The translations under genes and the position numbers were made by a program. The notes beneath the pieces are model-generated. The model was not told where the DNA came from. It searched no databases and saw nothing but the letters and a program-made list of their open reading frames with translations. This document shows, in pieces, positions 39,240 to 50,499 of a DNA stretch of 64,000 nucleotides (positions are counted from its first letter, which is position 1; each line of letters opens with the position of its first letter). The DNA is from Zonotrichia leucophrys gambelii (taxonomy: Eukaryota > Chordata > Aves > Passeriformes > Passerellidae): assembly GCF_028769735.1 (NCBI RefSeq), contig NC_088170.1, positions 51,741,585-51,805,584 of the forward strand, written 5' to 3'.

Positions 39240-39830
39240 ATGAAATTCAAGGCCAGTTAGTTCCATTTCAGTTCCTTAAAAGTGGTAGAAGAAATAATCA
39301 AACACTGTTTGAGCACTTAGAAGATAAGAAAGTTGTGAAGATGAGTAACATTGACAGTGGATTCATCAAGAACAAGTCATGTCAAAATAATTTTTTTTTC
39401 CTCATGATGGCATAATAGGCCTTTTGGATAGAGGAAAGCAGGCACATTGTCATTGTGCTTCTCTTTTAAAAGCTGCCCAATGCTCTTTCTCATGACCTTT
39501 TGATAAGTAAACTCCAGGGAAACACTCCCTGGATGGAATCAGTCAGGCTGGACAAGGGTTTGCAGTACTGTTCCACAGGGGTCAGAGTGCATTCATTACA
39601 TTCTTTACTAGTTTGGATAAAGAAATCAAAAGTACGGTTATTACATCTAGAAGTGGACAGACATCATACTGAGAGAGCTGCAAATGCATTGTTCCAAATT
39701 AATCTCAACAGGTTGAAGTCTGAAGAAAATTAGGTACAAATAAGGGCAAGAGCTGCATTTCACTATAGAAAAGTTAACCAGTTCATTGCAGAAGGGAACA
39801 ACTGGCAGAGAGCAATAGTATCCCTTTAGT
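39240..39830 (+). mobile_element. Ancient CR1-like LINE relic, reverse-transcriptase region
   Basis: This is highly diverged, but blocks occur in the right order for a vertebrate CR1 or L3-type ORF2: gagcacttagaagataagaa, gattcatcaagaacaagtca, gccttttggatagagg, tctcatgaccttttgataag, gttccacaggggtc, tagtttggataaagaaatc, and gggaacaactgg...gagagcaatagt. Frameshifts and stops are numerous. It is much older than the avian CR1 copies in the window. Identified from memory of CR1 and L3-type sequences. Confidence 0.62.
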
Positions 39831-39929
39831 ACCAGTGGCTTTGTCACAAGCTAAACATGACATTTTATGTAAAAATTAATTTTTTAAATCTATAAAGATT
39901 ATTTTTAAAATTTATTCCATTCTATCCAA

Positions 39930-40160
39930 TACGAGCAAGATTCAGTGGAATATTATATCTACTTTGAGAACAGCATTTTAGAAAAGATATGGAACAAGAG
40001 AAACTCCAGAGATGTAGAAACCTTCAGTAAGTGGTTAAAGGAAGCAGGCTGGTTAGGTAAAGAGAAGAAAAGACTGAGGCAATATGATCTATCAAAAATA
40101 TTAGAAAGTAGGAATAATAAGAAAGCAAAAGTTCTTATTTTTGTTCCCTGTGGATTTGAG
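39930..40160 (+). mobile_element. Likely continuation of the ancient CR1-like relic
   Basis: A segment including agagaagaaaagactgaggc fits the downstream CR1 region (the ...AGAGAAGAGAAGACTGAGG block) in the same orientation as 39240-39830 and at a plausible distance. The match is weaker, and the edges are a guess. Confidence 0.4.
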
Positions 40161-42179
40161 TTCAAAATAAACTGATAAATTAGGCTTGGCTTGTGGTGAA
40201 ATTTGATCACTCAAGGTCCGAAACTATGAAAATCATGAAATGAGTGTCTGAATTTTAAATATAGATGTGAGGAGTAATTATGTGTATTCAAAATCACATA
40301 TAGCAGGATTCTAAAGCAATTAAAAATGTCATTCTTCCTTAGACTTACATTCACGCGTTACTGCTTAATGTACTGTAATACTGATTCCATTAAAATGAGA
40401 GAAACAAACAAGAAAAATCAAACAAGCAAAAACAAATCCTCAAACCAATCAACCAATATAAAACAAGCCAAAACACCAACCAAAACCCAAACCTTCTTTT
40501 TTCTTGCAGTTTAAAATTTCCAGAAACTCACAATATTGTGTGACTGGAAAGGAAACAGAAATATTTCAGTTTTCATGATTTAACCTGCAGAAACCTGTCT
40601 GACAAGTTTTAAAAGTGATTCTGAATGAGATTTCAGTCATAACCTGACTGCTAACTCAAACAATTCTATGTCTGAGGTGAGCCCAGGGGAAATATGTAAT
40701 TCTGCCCAAAAAGTGATTTAGTTTTGCATTAGAACTCAAGGCTGAAGATCATACAACTGAAACCAACAGGAATTTTAAATTTAACTATTTCTCCTTTTTG
40801 GTCATCTTTCAAGTTCTTAATGTGTTCGTAAACATTGTTCATATAACCAGAGCAAATATTGAGCATTGTGAAGATACCAGTTTGATGTTCTCTCAACAAC
40901 AGAGCCCATGTCCTCCTTCAGAAGACTAACTCCTCAGGCCTGCAGATAACAGTGACTGACAAAATATGCAAGAACATCTGAAACTGTCAAGCCTTGACTG
41001 CACTGCCAGTGCCAGATTTGGGTAAGGAGCCACAAGGCAGGCTGTGCAAAGCAGCAACAGTGATTTACTGCCGCTGCTTTCCCTCCTCCCCTCCTTCACT
41101 GGGCTTTCTACTCTTCCTTCCTGCTTTTGAAGGTTCTGACTCTGGAAACCTCATTGTCCTTTAACAGCAAATGAGTACAATTCTTTCAGCACCTGTCATT
41201 TCAGAATCTCAAGCAAGTTAATAAAAGGGAATAATTTTAACTCTGACTGAAGTTCTTTAGTTGTAAATATCGAGCAGATGACACATTTTTTATAAAGGTT
41301 ATGTGTTTGTCAACTGAAACCATATAATGATCTCTCCAATTTATGTATCATCTCTACTGCTTATATCTCTTTTGTTCCTTAAAACTTCCTGAAAGAAAAG
41401 ATGTTCAGATCATTGCTTCCAGAGAACCTCTTATATCGTCAAATTTATTTGTATTTGGTGTCAAAAGTAGTTTTTATCATGCTTATAATGCATCTTAATC
41501 ACATTTCTACCAGCTGAGTGCTACTTACAATTCCATTAAGGTGGCCACTAACAATACAGTTAAGACACATGCATAACTTTACAGGGATAATGCCACTAAA
41601 TTCAGTGAATCAAGAGATGGCTTTCTTGTTAACTACAACTTTATGCTTTAACATTCTTAACCGCTTGCTTAAATGAAAGGTTATAACATGTATTTTTAAA
41701 TGTGACTATATGTTATTTGGTGTTCCTCAAGAAAAGTTTGGAATTAATTTTTCTTCAAGACTGTTAAGAAAATTACCAGGTAAAATAAGTTATCATGATA
41801 CCCCTGTAACACTCAAGGACTGCACAACGACAATACTGTATACCAGCACTGCTGTGTCTCAACTTTTCATCAGAAATATATAATAGGTAAAAATCTGAAT
41901 AGCTTTATGTGTATGACCTGGCTGTTCCTGTAGAAAAAGACCTCTATCCTTGTCAACAAGGGCACTATTTATAGTAAAGAAGATTGAGTTCATTTTTTCC
42001 ATGTGAGGAAAAGTCCATTTAGTAAAGTCCTCTAATTTCTAGAGGCAATAATTACTATGTCCTCTTCATATACATGGAAACTCAAAAGCTTCAGTAACAC
42101 TGAAGAGTCTTAAACCAGATACAAAAAGTGATACCACTTTCTTTTTTCATCTATTTTAAGAGGAAAAAGAAAAACAGCC
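40161..42179. other. Intronic stretch, no gene seen
   Basis: AT-rich, with an A/C-rich tract at 40399-40494. Nothing else is recognised. Confidence 0.5.
40399..40494 (+). repeat. A/C-rich low-complexity tract
   Basis: AAAC, CAAAC and CCAAAAC units without a strict period. Confidence 0.75.
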
Positions 42180-42839
42180 ATGGGACCAGGAAGGACAAGG
42201 AAAACACAGCTAACAGAGACAGGCATCAGACACAGCTCGTTGCTTAGTGTTTTTAGGGTTCTGCTTGTGCATAACCTGTGAACCCCCTCTGGGATTGCCA
42301 GGGATTTTTGGGAACGCCTGGAGGAATGTCACGGGCACCTGCTTCATCAGGAAAAAGCAGCCATGGGGCCTGTGACACCCAGCAGCTTGTAAAGAGGCTA
42401 TTCATGATCAAAGGGTGCTTCGAGCTTTGAGCAAGCAGAGACAAGTACCCTTTCAGCAGGTGCTGGGAGAGGTGAGCTTAAGGGCCAGCCCAGTGTGAAT
42501 TTCCCAGAGAAGATTTCCTGCAGCTGATGTGCAAAAGCCTTCTGGAAACTCTGATGCTGAGGAATCTGTGTGCTGCAGGCAGGCGTGAGTGACACAGCGT
42601 GTCCCCAGCACACACCAGAGCAGCTGCCCCAGCATATCAGACACCAGGCTCCCAGGGGATGATGATGCATCTCTGTTGGCCCCTCACTGAGGGGCCATCC
42701 ACCAAGTGGAGGGGAGCTGTGACAAAGCAGGGCAAGAAAGGTCTGTGCTTATTTGGTGCAGAAATGGAGACTCACAGCATGTCCAAACCAGAGTCTTAAA
42801 ATTTGCAGGAAAAAAGTTCCTCCTCTGATGCAAAAGGGT
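42180..42839. other. GC-richer unidentified block
   Basis: This block of about 660 bp is clearly more GC-rich than the intron average and runs directly into a plus-strand CR1 fragment. It may be an upstream CR1 or ERV-derived piece too altered for me to place. The open frames in it look like chance. Confidence 0.35.
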
Positions 42840-43510
42840 CAGTGTGGTGGTGGCAGATGAGGTGCTGAGTGTGAGCAGCACATTGAGGAGGTGATTTTCC
42901 TGTCTCCTGACCACTGGTGGGAGCACAGCTGGAGCACCGTGTCCGGTCCTGGGCTCGACAGTAAGAGACACACACAAACTGCAGTGAGCACTACAAAAGG
43001 TCACAAAGATGGTAAAGGAGCATCTTTTATGCAAGAAGCTGAGAAAGCTGAGACTTTTCAGCTTGGGGAAGGGAACACTTGAGAAAGGAATCTTATATCA
43101 GTGTGCATAAATATCTTATTGGTTTGAGGCAGACTCTTCTCTGTCATGTCCAGGGACAGGACAAGAGGCAATGAGCACATACCAAACCAGAGCAAGTTAT
43201 GTTTAAGCATCAAAACCAAAACAAAGCAAAATAAAACAAACAAACAAATAAAAAAGACAACCAACCAAACAAAAAACCCAAACACAAAAACTTTTCAGTG
43301 TGCAAGAATCCAAACAGAGGAATAGGTTGCTCTGAGAGGCTGAGTAGTCTCACTCCCTGGAGATATTTCACATTCAACTGCCTGCAGACCTGAGCAAGCT
43401 GCTGCTGTAGCTGCCTACTCTGAGCAGAGAGGGCTGTGCTAGACATCTCCAGAGGACCAGCCTGGTTTTGTGAGCAGTAACTGTTTCTGAGCTCTAGTGG
43501 TCCCAGACTT
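42840..43510 (+). mobile_element. CR1 LINE 3' fragment, split by an A/C-rich tract
   Basis: CR1 blocks in order: gcaccgtgtccggtcctggg, ggtcacaaagatgg, gcataaatatcttattgg, gggacaggacaagaggcaat, then after the A/C-rich tract ataggttgctctgagagg, cctggagatatt and agacatctccagaggaccag. About 80 bp of A/C-rich sequence (43211-43290) replaces or interrupts the middle of the element. Antisense to GRM8 and non-coding. Confidence 0.85.
43211..43290 (+). repeat. A/C-rich tract inside the CR1 fragment
   Basis: Units AAAACC, CAAACAAA and CCAACCAAAC. The CR1 continues on both sides, so the tract is an insertion or expansion within it. Confidence 0.8.
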
Positions 43511-44989
43511 TCAAAAAGTTGCAAATTATCAATCACAATGACATGATATTTGGAACCATTTGGCTGCACCACCAAGCCAAAAGAGGTGTAGGAGAACCAT
43601 AGGCAATGCTTTCTGATGACATAAGAATGGAAGATGACCCATGAAACACCCATTTCATTAATTGTTGTCAGTCTGATAAAAAGGGTTCAGGAGCTCAGCC
43701 CTCAATAGCTTTATGTTGGAGGAACTAATAAAGAGTCAGGTATTTTAAAAGCTGCACCTGTAGTCAAGGCATTCATGATGTTTATGTTTGTTCTGGCCTG
43801 GAAATTTATAATATTTTCTCTTTAGAAGTAAAATTGACTAATTAACTAAATAGCTGCAAATATGTGTAAATGGAAACAAATGTCTTCGTAAAAATGCAGC
43901 TCTAGATTATAATTAAAAACTAATAAGTAATTTTCTTCTAATTTCAAAAGTGTATAAAACATGGATAAAATCAAATGAAGTTTACAATGACTTGCATTTT
44001 CAGTTGAACCGACAGAGGAAGAAGCAGAAAACAAAATACATGTAGCAGGTCCAATGAAATTAAGAAAAAAGTGTATGAAACACAGAAAGAATGGAAACCT
44101 TTACTACAGTTTCACAGATCTTGTATGTTACAGAGAGAGGTATATTCTAGCCTTAAGGATTCTATGATGCTATGATACTGCACAAAATATTACCAGAAAT
44201 TAACATAAGTCATTTCAATTGAAAGAGACAAATTTTTTCAGAAGTGTTACTTTTGAAAAGACAGGCTTCCCAGAATGAGATTGGGCAGGTAAATGTGGAA
44301 AATTGCACAAAAATTATATAACTTTGGGATATACACAGTGGAATGGGCTGCAAAAATCTTTTGATAGTAATTTTTCTTATTCCTGTGAACTGCTCTTTTA
44401 GGATTCATTTAGCAATTAATTGCTGTCCTCACTAGATGCTAATATTGCAACAGAAATCTACCGAATAAATTGTGCCAGTGCAAATGAGGCAGTGATTGGC
44501 AGCCCTTTCTTAATTATGGCAGTAGGTTTAGCACTTGTGTTAATCTGAAATTCATTAGCATGTCTCCAGATACCACTAGTTAAATCCAGTTTGCCAACAG
44601 GCAGAGTCAGCTCTGAAATTAGTGCTTCAGAAAACCTTGTTTATTGCCTGATGTCCTCCGAAAAAAAACCACTGAGGTCAGGTTTCCTGACATATTGTTT
44701 GACTGGATTCCCAGAATAATTCCATGATATTCTCAAGAGGCAACCCTGAACACACTAAACCTAGAATGAGGTTTGTGCCAAAATCACTTATCTACAAGTA
44801 AATCTCTTATTTCTTCAAACAGATTCGTAATTCCTCCTTTTATACTTTATTGATGTGTTTTTCAGGCTATATTTTCATGATCAATAGCTATTCTACCCAT
44901 ATAGAAATCTCTGTAGACAAAACTGACAGAAATGCAAATAAAGATAAAAGCTACATAAATTTTTCAGAAATGGATCATGCCAAAAATCC
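43511..44989. other. Intronic stretch, no gene seen
   Basis: Contains a tiny CR1 tail (44130-44178) and, at about 44400-44640, a complex block with a perfect 14-nt palindrome AGCAATTAATTGCT (44411-44424) and further TAAT cores. That block is a weak candidate for a conserved non-coding element. Confidence 0.45.
44130..44178 (+). mobile_element. CR1 3' tail microfragment
   Basis: The piece tctagccttaaggattctat, followed by gatgctatgat, is the CR1 terminus. Only about 50 bp remain. Confidence 0.6.
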
Positions 44990-45500
44990 TGGTGTCTTCT
45001 TTTGACAGACATTATTTACTTATTTACAAGCAAAGCCTGGCAGAGACAATCTCTCTGGATTTCAGAAATGTATTCCATAGGAGATGACTGATTAAAATTG
45101 AAAAGGTGGGGATCAGTAGCTGGACTGTAAAGTGGATCAAAAAGGAGATCAAACAGGTTGTGCTGAAAGTGTCCTGGTATAGGTAGCTTCCCTGTGCAGT
45201 TCTTCAGAGTCTATTTTGGAAAATTTTAGTGTTTTCACCAATGACTAAGCCCTCAAGGGGCAAAAAGATGTCTTTTTGGGACATATATGCACTGAAGAAA
45301 TGCAACAATAGCAGGAATATGGATAGGATACACTGGTAACATGGGATGAGATTAAACACTATATGTCAGAATTTGGATAATCTTAGGGACTGAGGCAGTA
45401 AAAATAAGATTATATGTGAATCCTGAGGCATTTACAGGCTAATAACAGGAACTTTGCTAAGAATACAGAGCGCTGATATTTCTAGAAACAAGAGAAGAGA
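44990..45500 (+). mobile_element. Ancient CR1-like LINE relic, reverse-transcriptase region
   Basis: Blocks characteristic of amniote CR1 or L3-type ORF2 occur in order: ctctggatttcagaaatg, attccataggagatgactga, ttaaaattgaaaaggtgggg, gtaaagtggatcaaaaagg, gttgtgctgaaagtg, gttcttcagagtctattttg and gctaataacaggaac. The block ttaaaattgaaaaggtgggg is especially close to the family as I remember it. There are many substitutions and gaps and no coding capacity. Plus strand, antisense to GRM8. Confidence 0.65.
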
Positions 45501-48500
45501 AAATGTGTAACAGTTCAGATAAATCTCACAGTAGAGTCCTGCCTTTCCCTTCAGTCTCTTTCTTCAGGAAAATTAAGGATTTATAATCTACCTTTGTGAC
45601 ATCATAAAATTATTTTTATCTCTAATATATTTTTTAACTCTAAATTATGCAAACTTTTCTCAGTCTTATTGTGTAGACCTTTCTTATTAGAATGCCAGAG
45701 CACTAAATCTTGCAGTAATTTTATATAGATCTCCTCAGATCCCTGAACAGGCCATCATATAAAGCCATGAAAGACAACCTGTCATTAAACATTTTACTTA
45801 ATCTCTTCTAAATCTAGCATTCAGCTTTTCATTCTTATTTCTTTTTCACTCATATAGCAAATCATTTTCCATATATTTCTTAGAATATGCTGCATTTTTT
45901 CTTGGAAATGCTTAGTCATTTTGCACTGTGTGGATAGATGCTATAAAGATGGAAAAGGTGAATGCTACAGAACAATTAATTATAATTCATTTTCCCATCT
46001 CATTTCTCTAGTCATGATCATCAAAGTTCTTCCCTTTCTTAGCAGACTGCTGACAAATGACAACTGAAAAATAACATTATCTCTTTGGGCTCCCCAGGGC
46101 CTCCAGAATAAAACAGAAGACTGCTCTACCACACTCAGTCCTTTTCCCTGGGTAACTTCTCCAGTTTGCTTAAGTTCCAAATAATAAATAGCTTTGTAAG
46201 CACTGTTGCTTGCTCTCAAACATTTCTTTTTTGTTTGTTTAATGCTCAGTTCCCCAACTTTGTCAACCCCTGTCACTTACTGTCAGAATTACTTTTTGAA
46301 GTGTATTACAGACACAAAAAGGTCTGCATTTGCATCTTTTTATCCACCAGTTCTTCCTACCAGTTTTGGTAGGCTTTTTACAACCAATTTTATTTTTATT
46401 TTTCCTAAGTTGTTTTTCCATCTTCCCTTCCCTTTGTAAGCTTTTCAAATGGCAGATTATTTTCAGTTTTAAAGGTGTTTTCATACTGATATAATTTAAA
46501 ATCTTGTTTCACAAGATGCATTTAAACAATCTTCTTTAAGATTAACAATTTTGTCTGTAAGGAGATTTTAGCATTTGGTTATGTCTTAATTACTCTATAC
46601 AATTTCTGTGCATGCAAGGAAGAATTCCATGTGGACTGCTTTTCCTGTGATTGCTTTTAAAGCAGACACAAATAATAGTCTCATTTTATTGATATATAAT
46701 TTATGTTTATTATTACTGCATTCCTTACTGATCATTAGATTAGTATCTCTCTTCAAAGTAGTGTTATGATATGACTTTTGCACATATTCTAAGTTCCTGC
46801 CATCTCTTTTTTATTTGGTAGACATATTTCAAGTGATTTACAATTAAAACTCACCACTTTATTCCTAGATTCTATCCTTCAGCTCATTTTTTCTCAAAAA
46901 AAACAGAATAATATTGCAGTCTTCTTACCTGTTTTTGGAAATAGATAACTCACAAAGTTTTATAGATTTTCTCTGCTGTCATTGGAGGCATCTATACAGA
47001 GCAATTCATCTGGCATATTTTAGAGAATTAAATGATGAGGCAAACCATGCCCCACTAAATGACTTTCTCACCATTCACTCTAAAAGCTCTGTAATCAACT
47101 AGCTCATGTGTAGACAGCTGCATTCACCACATCTAATGTGAAACAAATTGAATTCTATTCCTACACTGTTTGGCTATTTGAATAGCTAAAGCCTCTATGA
47201 TCCTGTATTATTCCAAATCTATTCTTGTCCCCTCTTCTACGTTATCTACTTGCAATACACGCACAAAATAAGGCAAACCCATCATAGTAGTTTTGCTATG
47301 ACCTTTCACAACACTAAGCAAAACTGCGCCTTTCATCACCTACATCATGTGTCTGTACTGTTTCTGTTATTTCTCATGGAGAAAAACAATAAAAGCAGTA
47401 CCATAGAAATAGTCCTTGTCTCTAATCTATGTACTGTTCAATATTTGTAGTGTGTCAATCTACTGAAGTTATAAGCCTTTCTGTTTTTCTGTGCCTAACC
47501 TTATTACTTTCTATTTCCTAGCAACAAATCATATGGTTCAGGCACAGGCTTTTGACCCTGTTCCGTAGGAATCATGTTCATTTGTTCTCACCCTCAGTGC
47601 TTTTTCCACAGACTTCTATTATTGTCAGGTTTCATCATCCTTCAACATTTCCCTACTCAGAAACCTTTTGTTACATACCTGTCCAGCAATTCATACCAAC
47701 ACGTGTGCTCATACCTATTTAATACTCCATTAGAAACCATTATCAAGTCAGCACCATGAAGATAAAAGATTTAAATTTTCAGAATTTTTTTTCATTGATC
47801 TGGTTGTTATTGATTCAGGGAGGACAAAGAAGCAATTGTATCAGGAGCAAGGAAGAAAATCTAGGAGAATTTATAGCCATCTTTACAACTTTTGAAGTGC
47901 CAGAAGGACATACAAAACCAAGAAAATAAAGGTAGTCAGATCTGTATTAATTTTTCATATATGATCCTTAATAAAAGATCTATGTGTAATCTCGGAAGAC
48001 ACTGAACCCCATGAAAATTATTCCCTTTTTTGATCACCTCCCATTTAGCCACTATACATCAACATTTACAAGGTCTGTGTTATCACAGACTCCAAGGACT
48101 TCACAAGCTGAAAAGATCTATATAAAACAGGATGACATTTTTACAAGACAAGGAACAATAGGAAGGGCTCCAGATGACGTTTTTAGTGACCAAGATCTGA
48201 GTTGAATTTCAATATCAACTGTCCATGTGGCACCAATTTGCATCTTTAAGTTACTGAAGTACCAGCATTTACACACTTCCTTTTGGGCTCCTCAGCCCAA
48301 CCAGTGAGGCACACAGCTTCTTCTTCACCCACATTGCAGCTTGGATCCAAGAGGGAGAGGCACATTTATTTTTTGCCTGTTTCTCTGATCTGAGTTTTCC
48401 TCTCTGGACAGAAATCAAGAGAAATGCAGCTACAAACTCACAGGGGTCCTGGATGCTGAGGGAGGCAGCTCAGCTCTGCTGTCACCTTGGCACAAGGGAG

Positions 48501-49826
48501 CCCTGCCCAAACACAACAGCCAGTTGTGTCTATGTACCATGCAATAATTCACTAAAGCCCTGTATCTAAACCACATTTTATCCCTTCATATTTGCTGTGC
48601 AAATTGATGTATGCACTAGGAACTTGAGTTAACAACTTGGGTTTAGGAACATCTACTTGAAAATTACTTTCTTTTAGACATTCCTCAGAATTTTCTGTTT
48701 CACAATACAAGGTTTAGAAGAACTCACTCATTAAAACAAGAAATTTATTAAAACAATGTGTATTTTATCCCCAAGGAAGAAAGAAACCTTGCCTAAGCAC
48801 ATTGTGCAAAAACAATATCCCTTGCTGGTAAAAAACAGTGGAAGTGACAAACAGAAAAAATTATCAGTGTTTGAGCTGCAATTAGTCCATGCATAAAGGA
48901 GGATCAATACAACAATTTGTAACTATCAAAAGCTGGAGCCTTTAAAAGCCAGCTGGCTTGGCAGAAACCTTCCCACAGTGGCTGTATGTCAATATAAGGA
49001 TTATTTTCAAGCACCCTTAGTTGTTTTTCTCTAACATGATAAGCAGTGGACTCCAATATCCTGAGGCTTTCTCTTCAGATCTCTGGGTAGGACTTGGAGA
49101 GCCACACCAGAGACTGCACTAAATAAGCCTTTCAAGTTTGTACAGTCTGGCATGTTTAGATGAGTCTAACTCCCTGTAGCTGCATATCCTGCATGCAGAT
49201 GATGACTTGAGGTTCCATATATCATTTTTGCCTTCCCTTAAAATGCATAATTATCATCCCAAAAAAGTGGGACACAGCTACCATAACTGTCCATATTATG
49301 ATCTGTGACTTGATGCTACCTAGGGATATATTTATAAAATGTGATTATGTGTGACACAGGAGCACTGCCAATACATTTTTGTCTCTCAAATCAGGATCAA
49401 GCTATATTGGAGGAAGTCCAGGGTACCCCTTGAGTAGCTGAAGAATTACACAGGAAAACCAAACACTGATCCCGCTAGAGTTCAGAGTGAGCAATAATCA
49501 ATCTTCTGTGATTGTATCTGTTTCCTTGTCCTTACAGTTAAAAGAAAGAAAGAAATCTATTACTTATGTCTCCATGAGATACATAAGATTTTGCAATTTT
49601 TCGCATCTTAAAGAGTTTGATGAGTATACGTATGGCAAACCTTGAGAGAAAAGAAATTCTGGGTAGGCAGCAGAGTACAGTGCATGAGTGATAGCTACTT
49701 GCTTTCTACCAAGTCTGCACAAACTCTATCCTCTGCCTGCCACAAGTAAGCTCCCTTGTCTTTCCACTGAAAAACATACAGCTCACAGGGAAATATTCAT
49801 TTAGTGAACGTCAAGGACTATCTCTT
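45501..49826. other. Long intronic stretch, no gene seen
   Basis: AT-rich and pyrimidine-rich. A GC-richer patch at about 48280-48500 is unidentified. Open frames of 60-98 codons show no domains. Confidence 0.5.
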
Positions 49827-50499
49827 GCTGTGTGTCTTAGGGTGATTTTAGGATGTTTGTATCCCCAGTTGTCTGCTTTGCTTATGGTAGAGATTGAGTT
49901 TCCTGCTTTTAAGATTAGATTGGAGAGTGAAAGGGTGGAGCAGGAAAAGCAGTAGAATATTTTTGCAGCTGTATTCAAAAACAGAGAGATAAGAGCTTCA
50001 CCTCTCTCTGTGCATGTTGTCTGCAGCACAGACTGCAGGAAAGAGCTCTCCTTTGCTTTTAGTTAGTTATTGTAGCTAGCTGAGGCAGAGGAGTTTCCCA
50101 GAATGTGGCTTGTCTTCTTCTTGGAACTGATTGCCCCTGCTCTGGACTGAAAACCCAGAAAAACACCGGGACCTCACACCTGTGGCACACGGGAGCTGGG
50201 ATGTGGCATTTTTCAGCACAGGAGGGACTGATAAGAGACAGAATGAGCCGAGCTACAGCCCACAAAAAGGATCACCTCTCTGAATCTGCCATCTCTTCAG
50301 AACAATGAGAAGTTCCATTGTTTAGCGTTATTAATTTTCTCATGTTTGTGAATACTTTGTTTGTAAAATAAACAGTTTTTTCCACTTCTCTCATAGGAGA
50401 CTTACCTCCCGAACTGGCTGGGGGAGGGGCAGCTTGAATCTGCTTTATAGAGGGACCCCTTTGAAAGTTCCCTCCCTAAATATGCCCTAAACCAGAACA
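49827..50499 (+). mobile_element. Avian ERV LTR with promoter and polyadenylation layout
   Basis: Blocks match a songbird-type LTR: tgtgtcttagggtgatttta near the start, then agagcttcacctctctctgt, gaggcagaggagtttccc, cacctgtggcacacgggagc, gggactgataagagacagaa and, near the end, gaactggctgggggaggggc, closing in ccctaaaccagaaca. A TATA-like gtattcaaaa lies at 49971-49980 and AATAAA at 50367-50372. No internal ERV genes are next to it. The strand is antisense to GRM8. Edges are approximate, and I see no target-site duplication. Confidence 0.75.

Noticed and set aside
43210..43653. 147-codon open frame on the minus strand
   Set aside because: It covers the A/C-rich tract and the antisense of the CR1 3' end. 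The phenylalanine- and leucine-rich start is the translated low-complexity tract.
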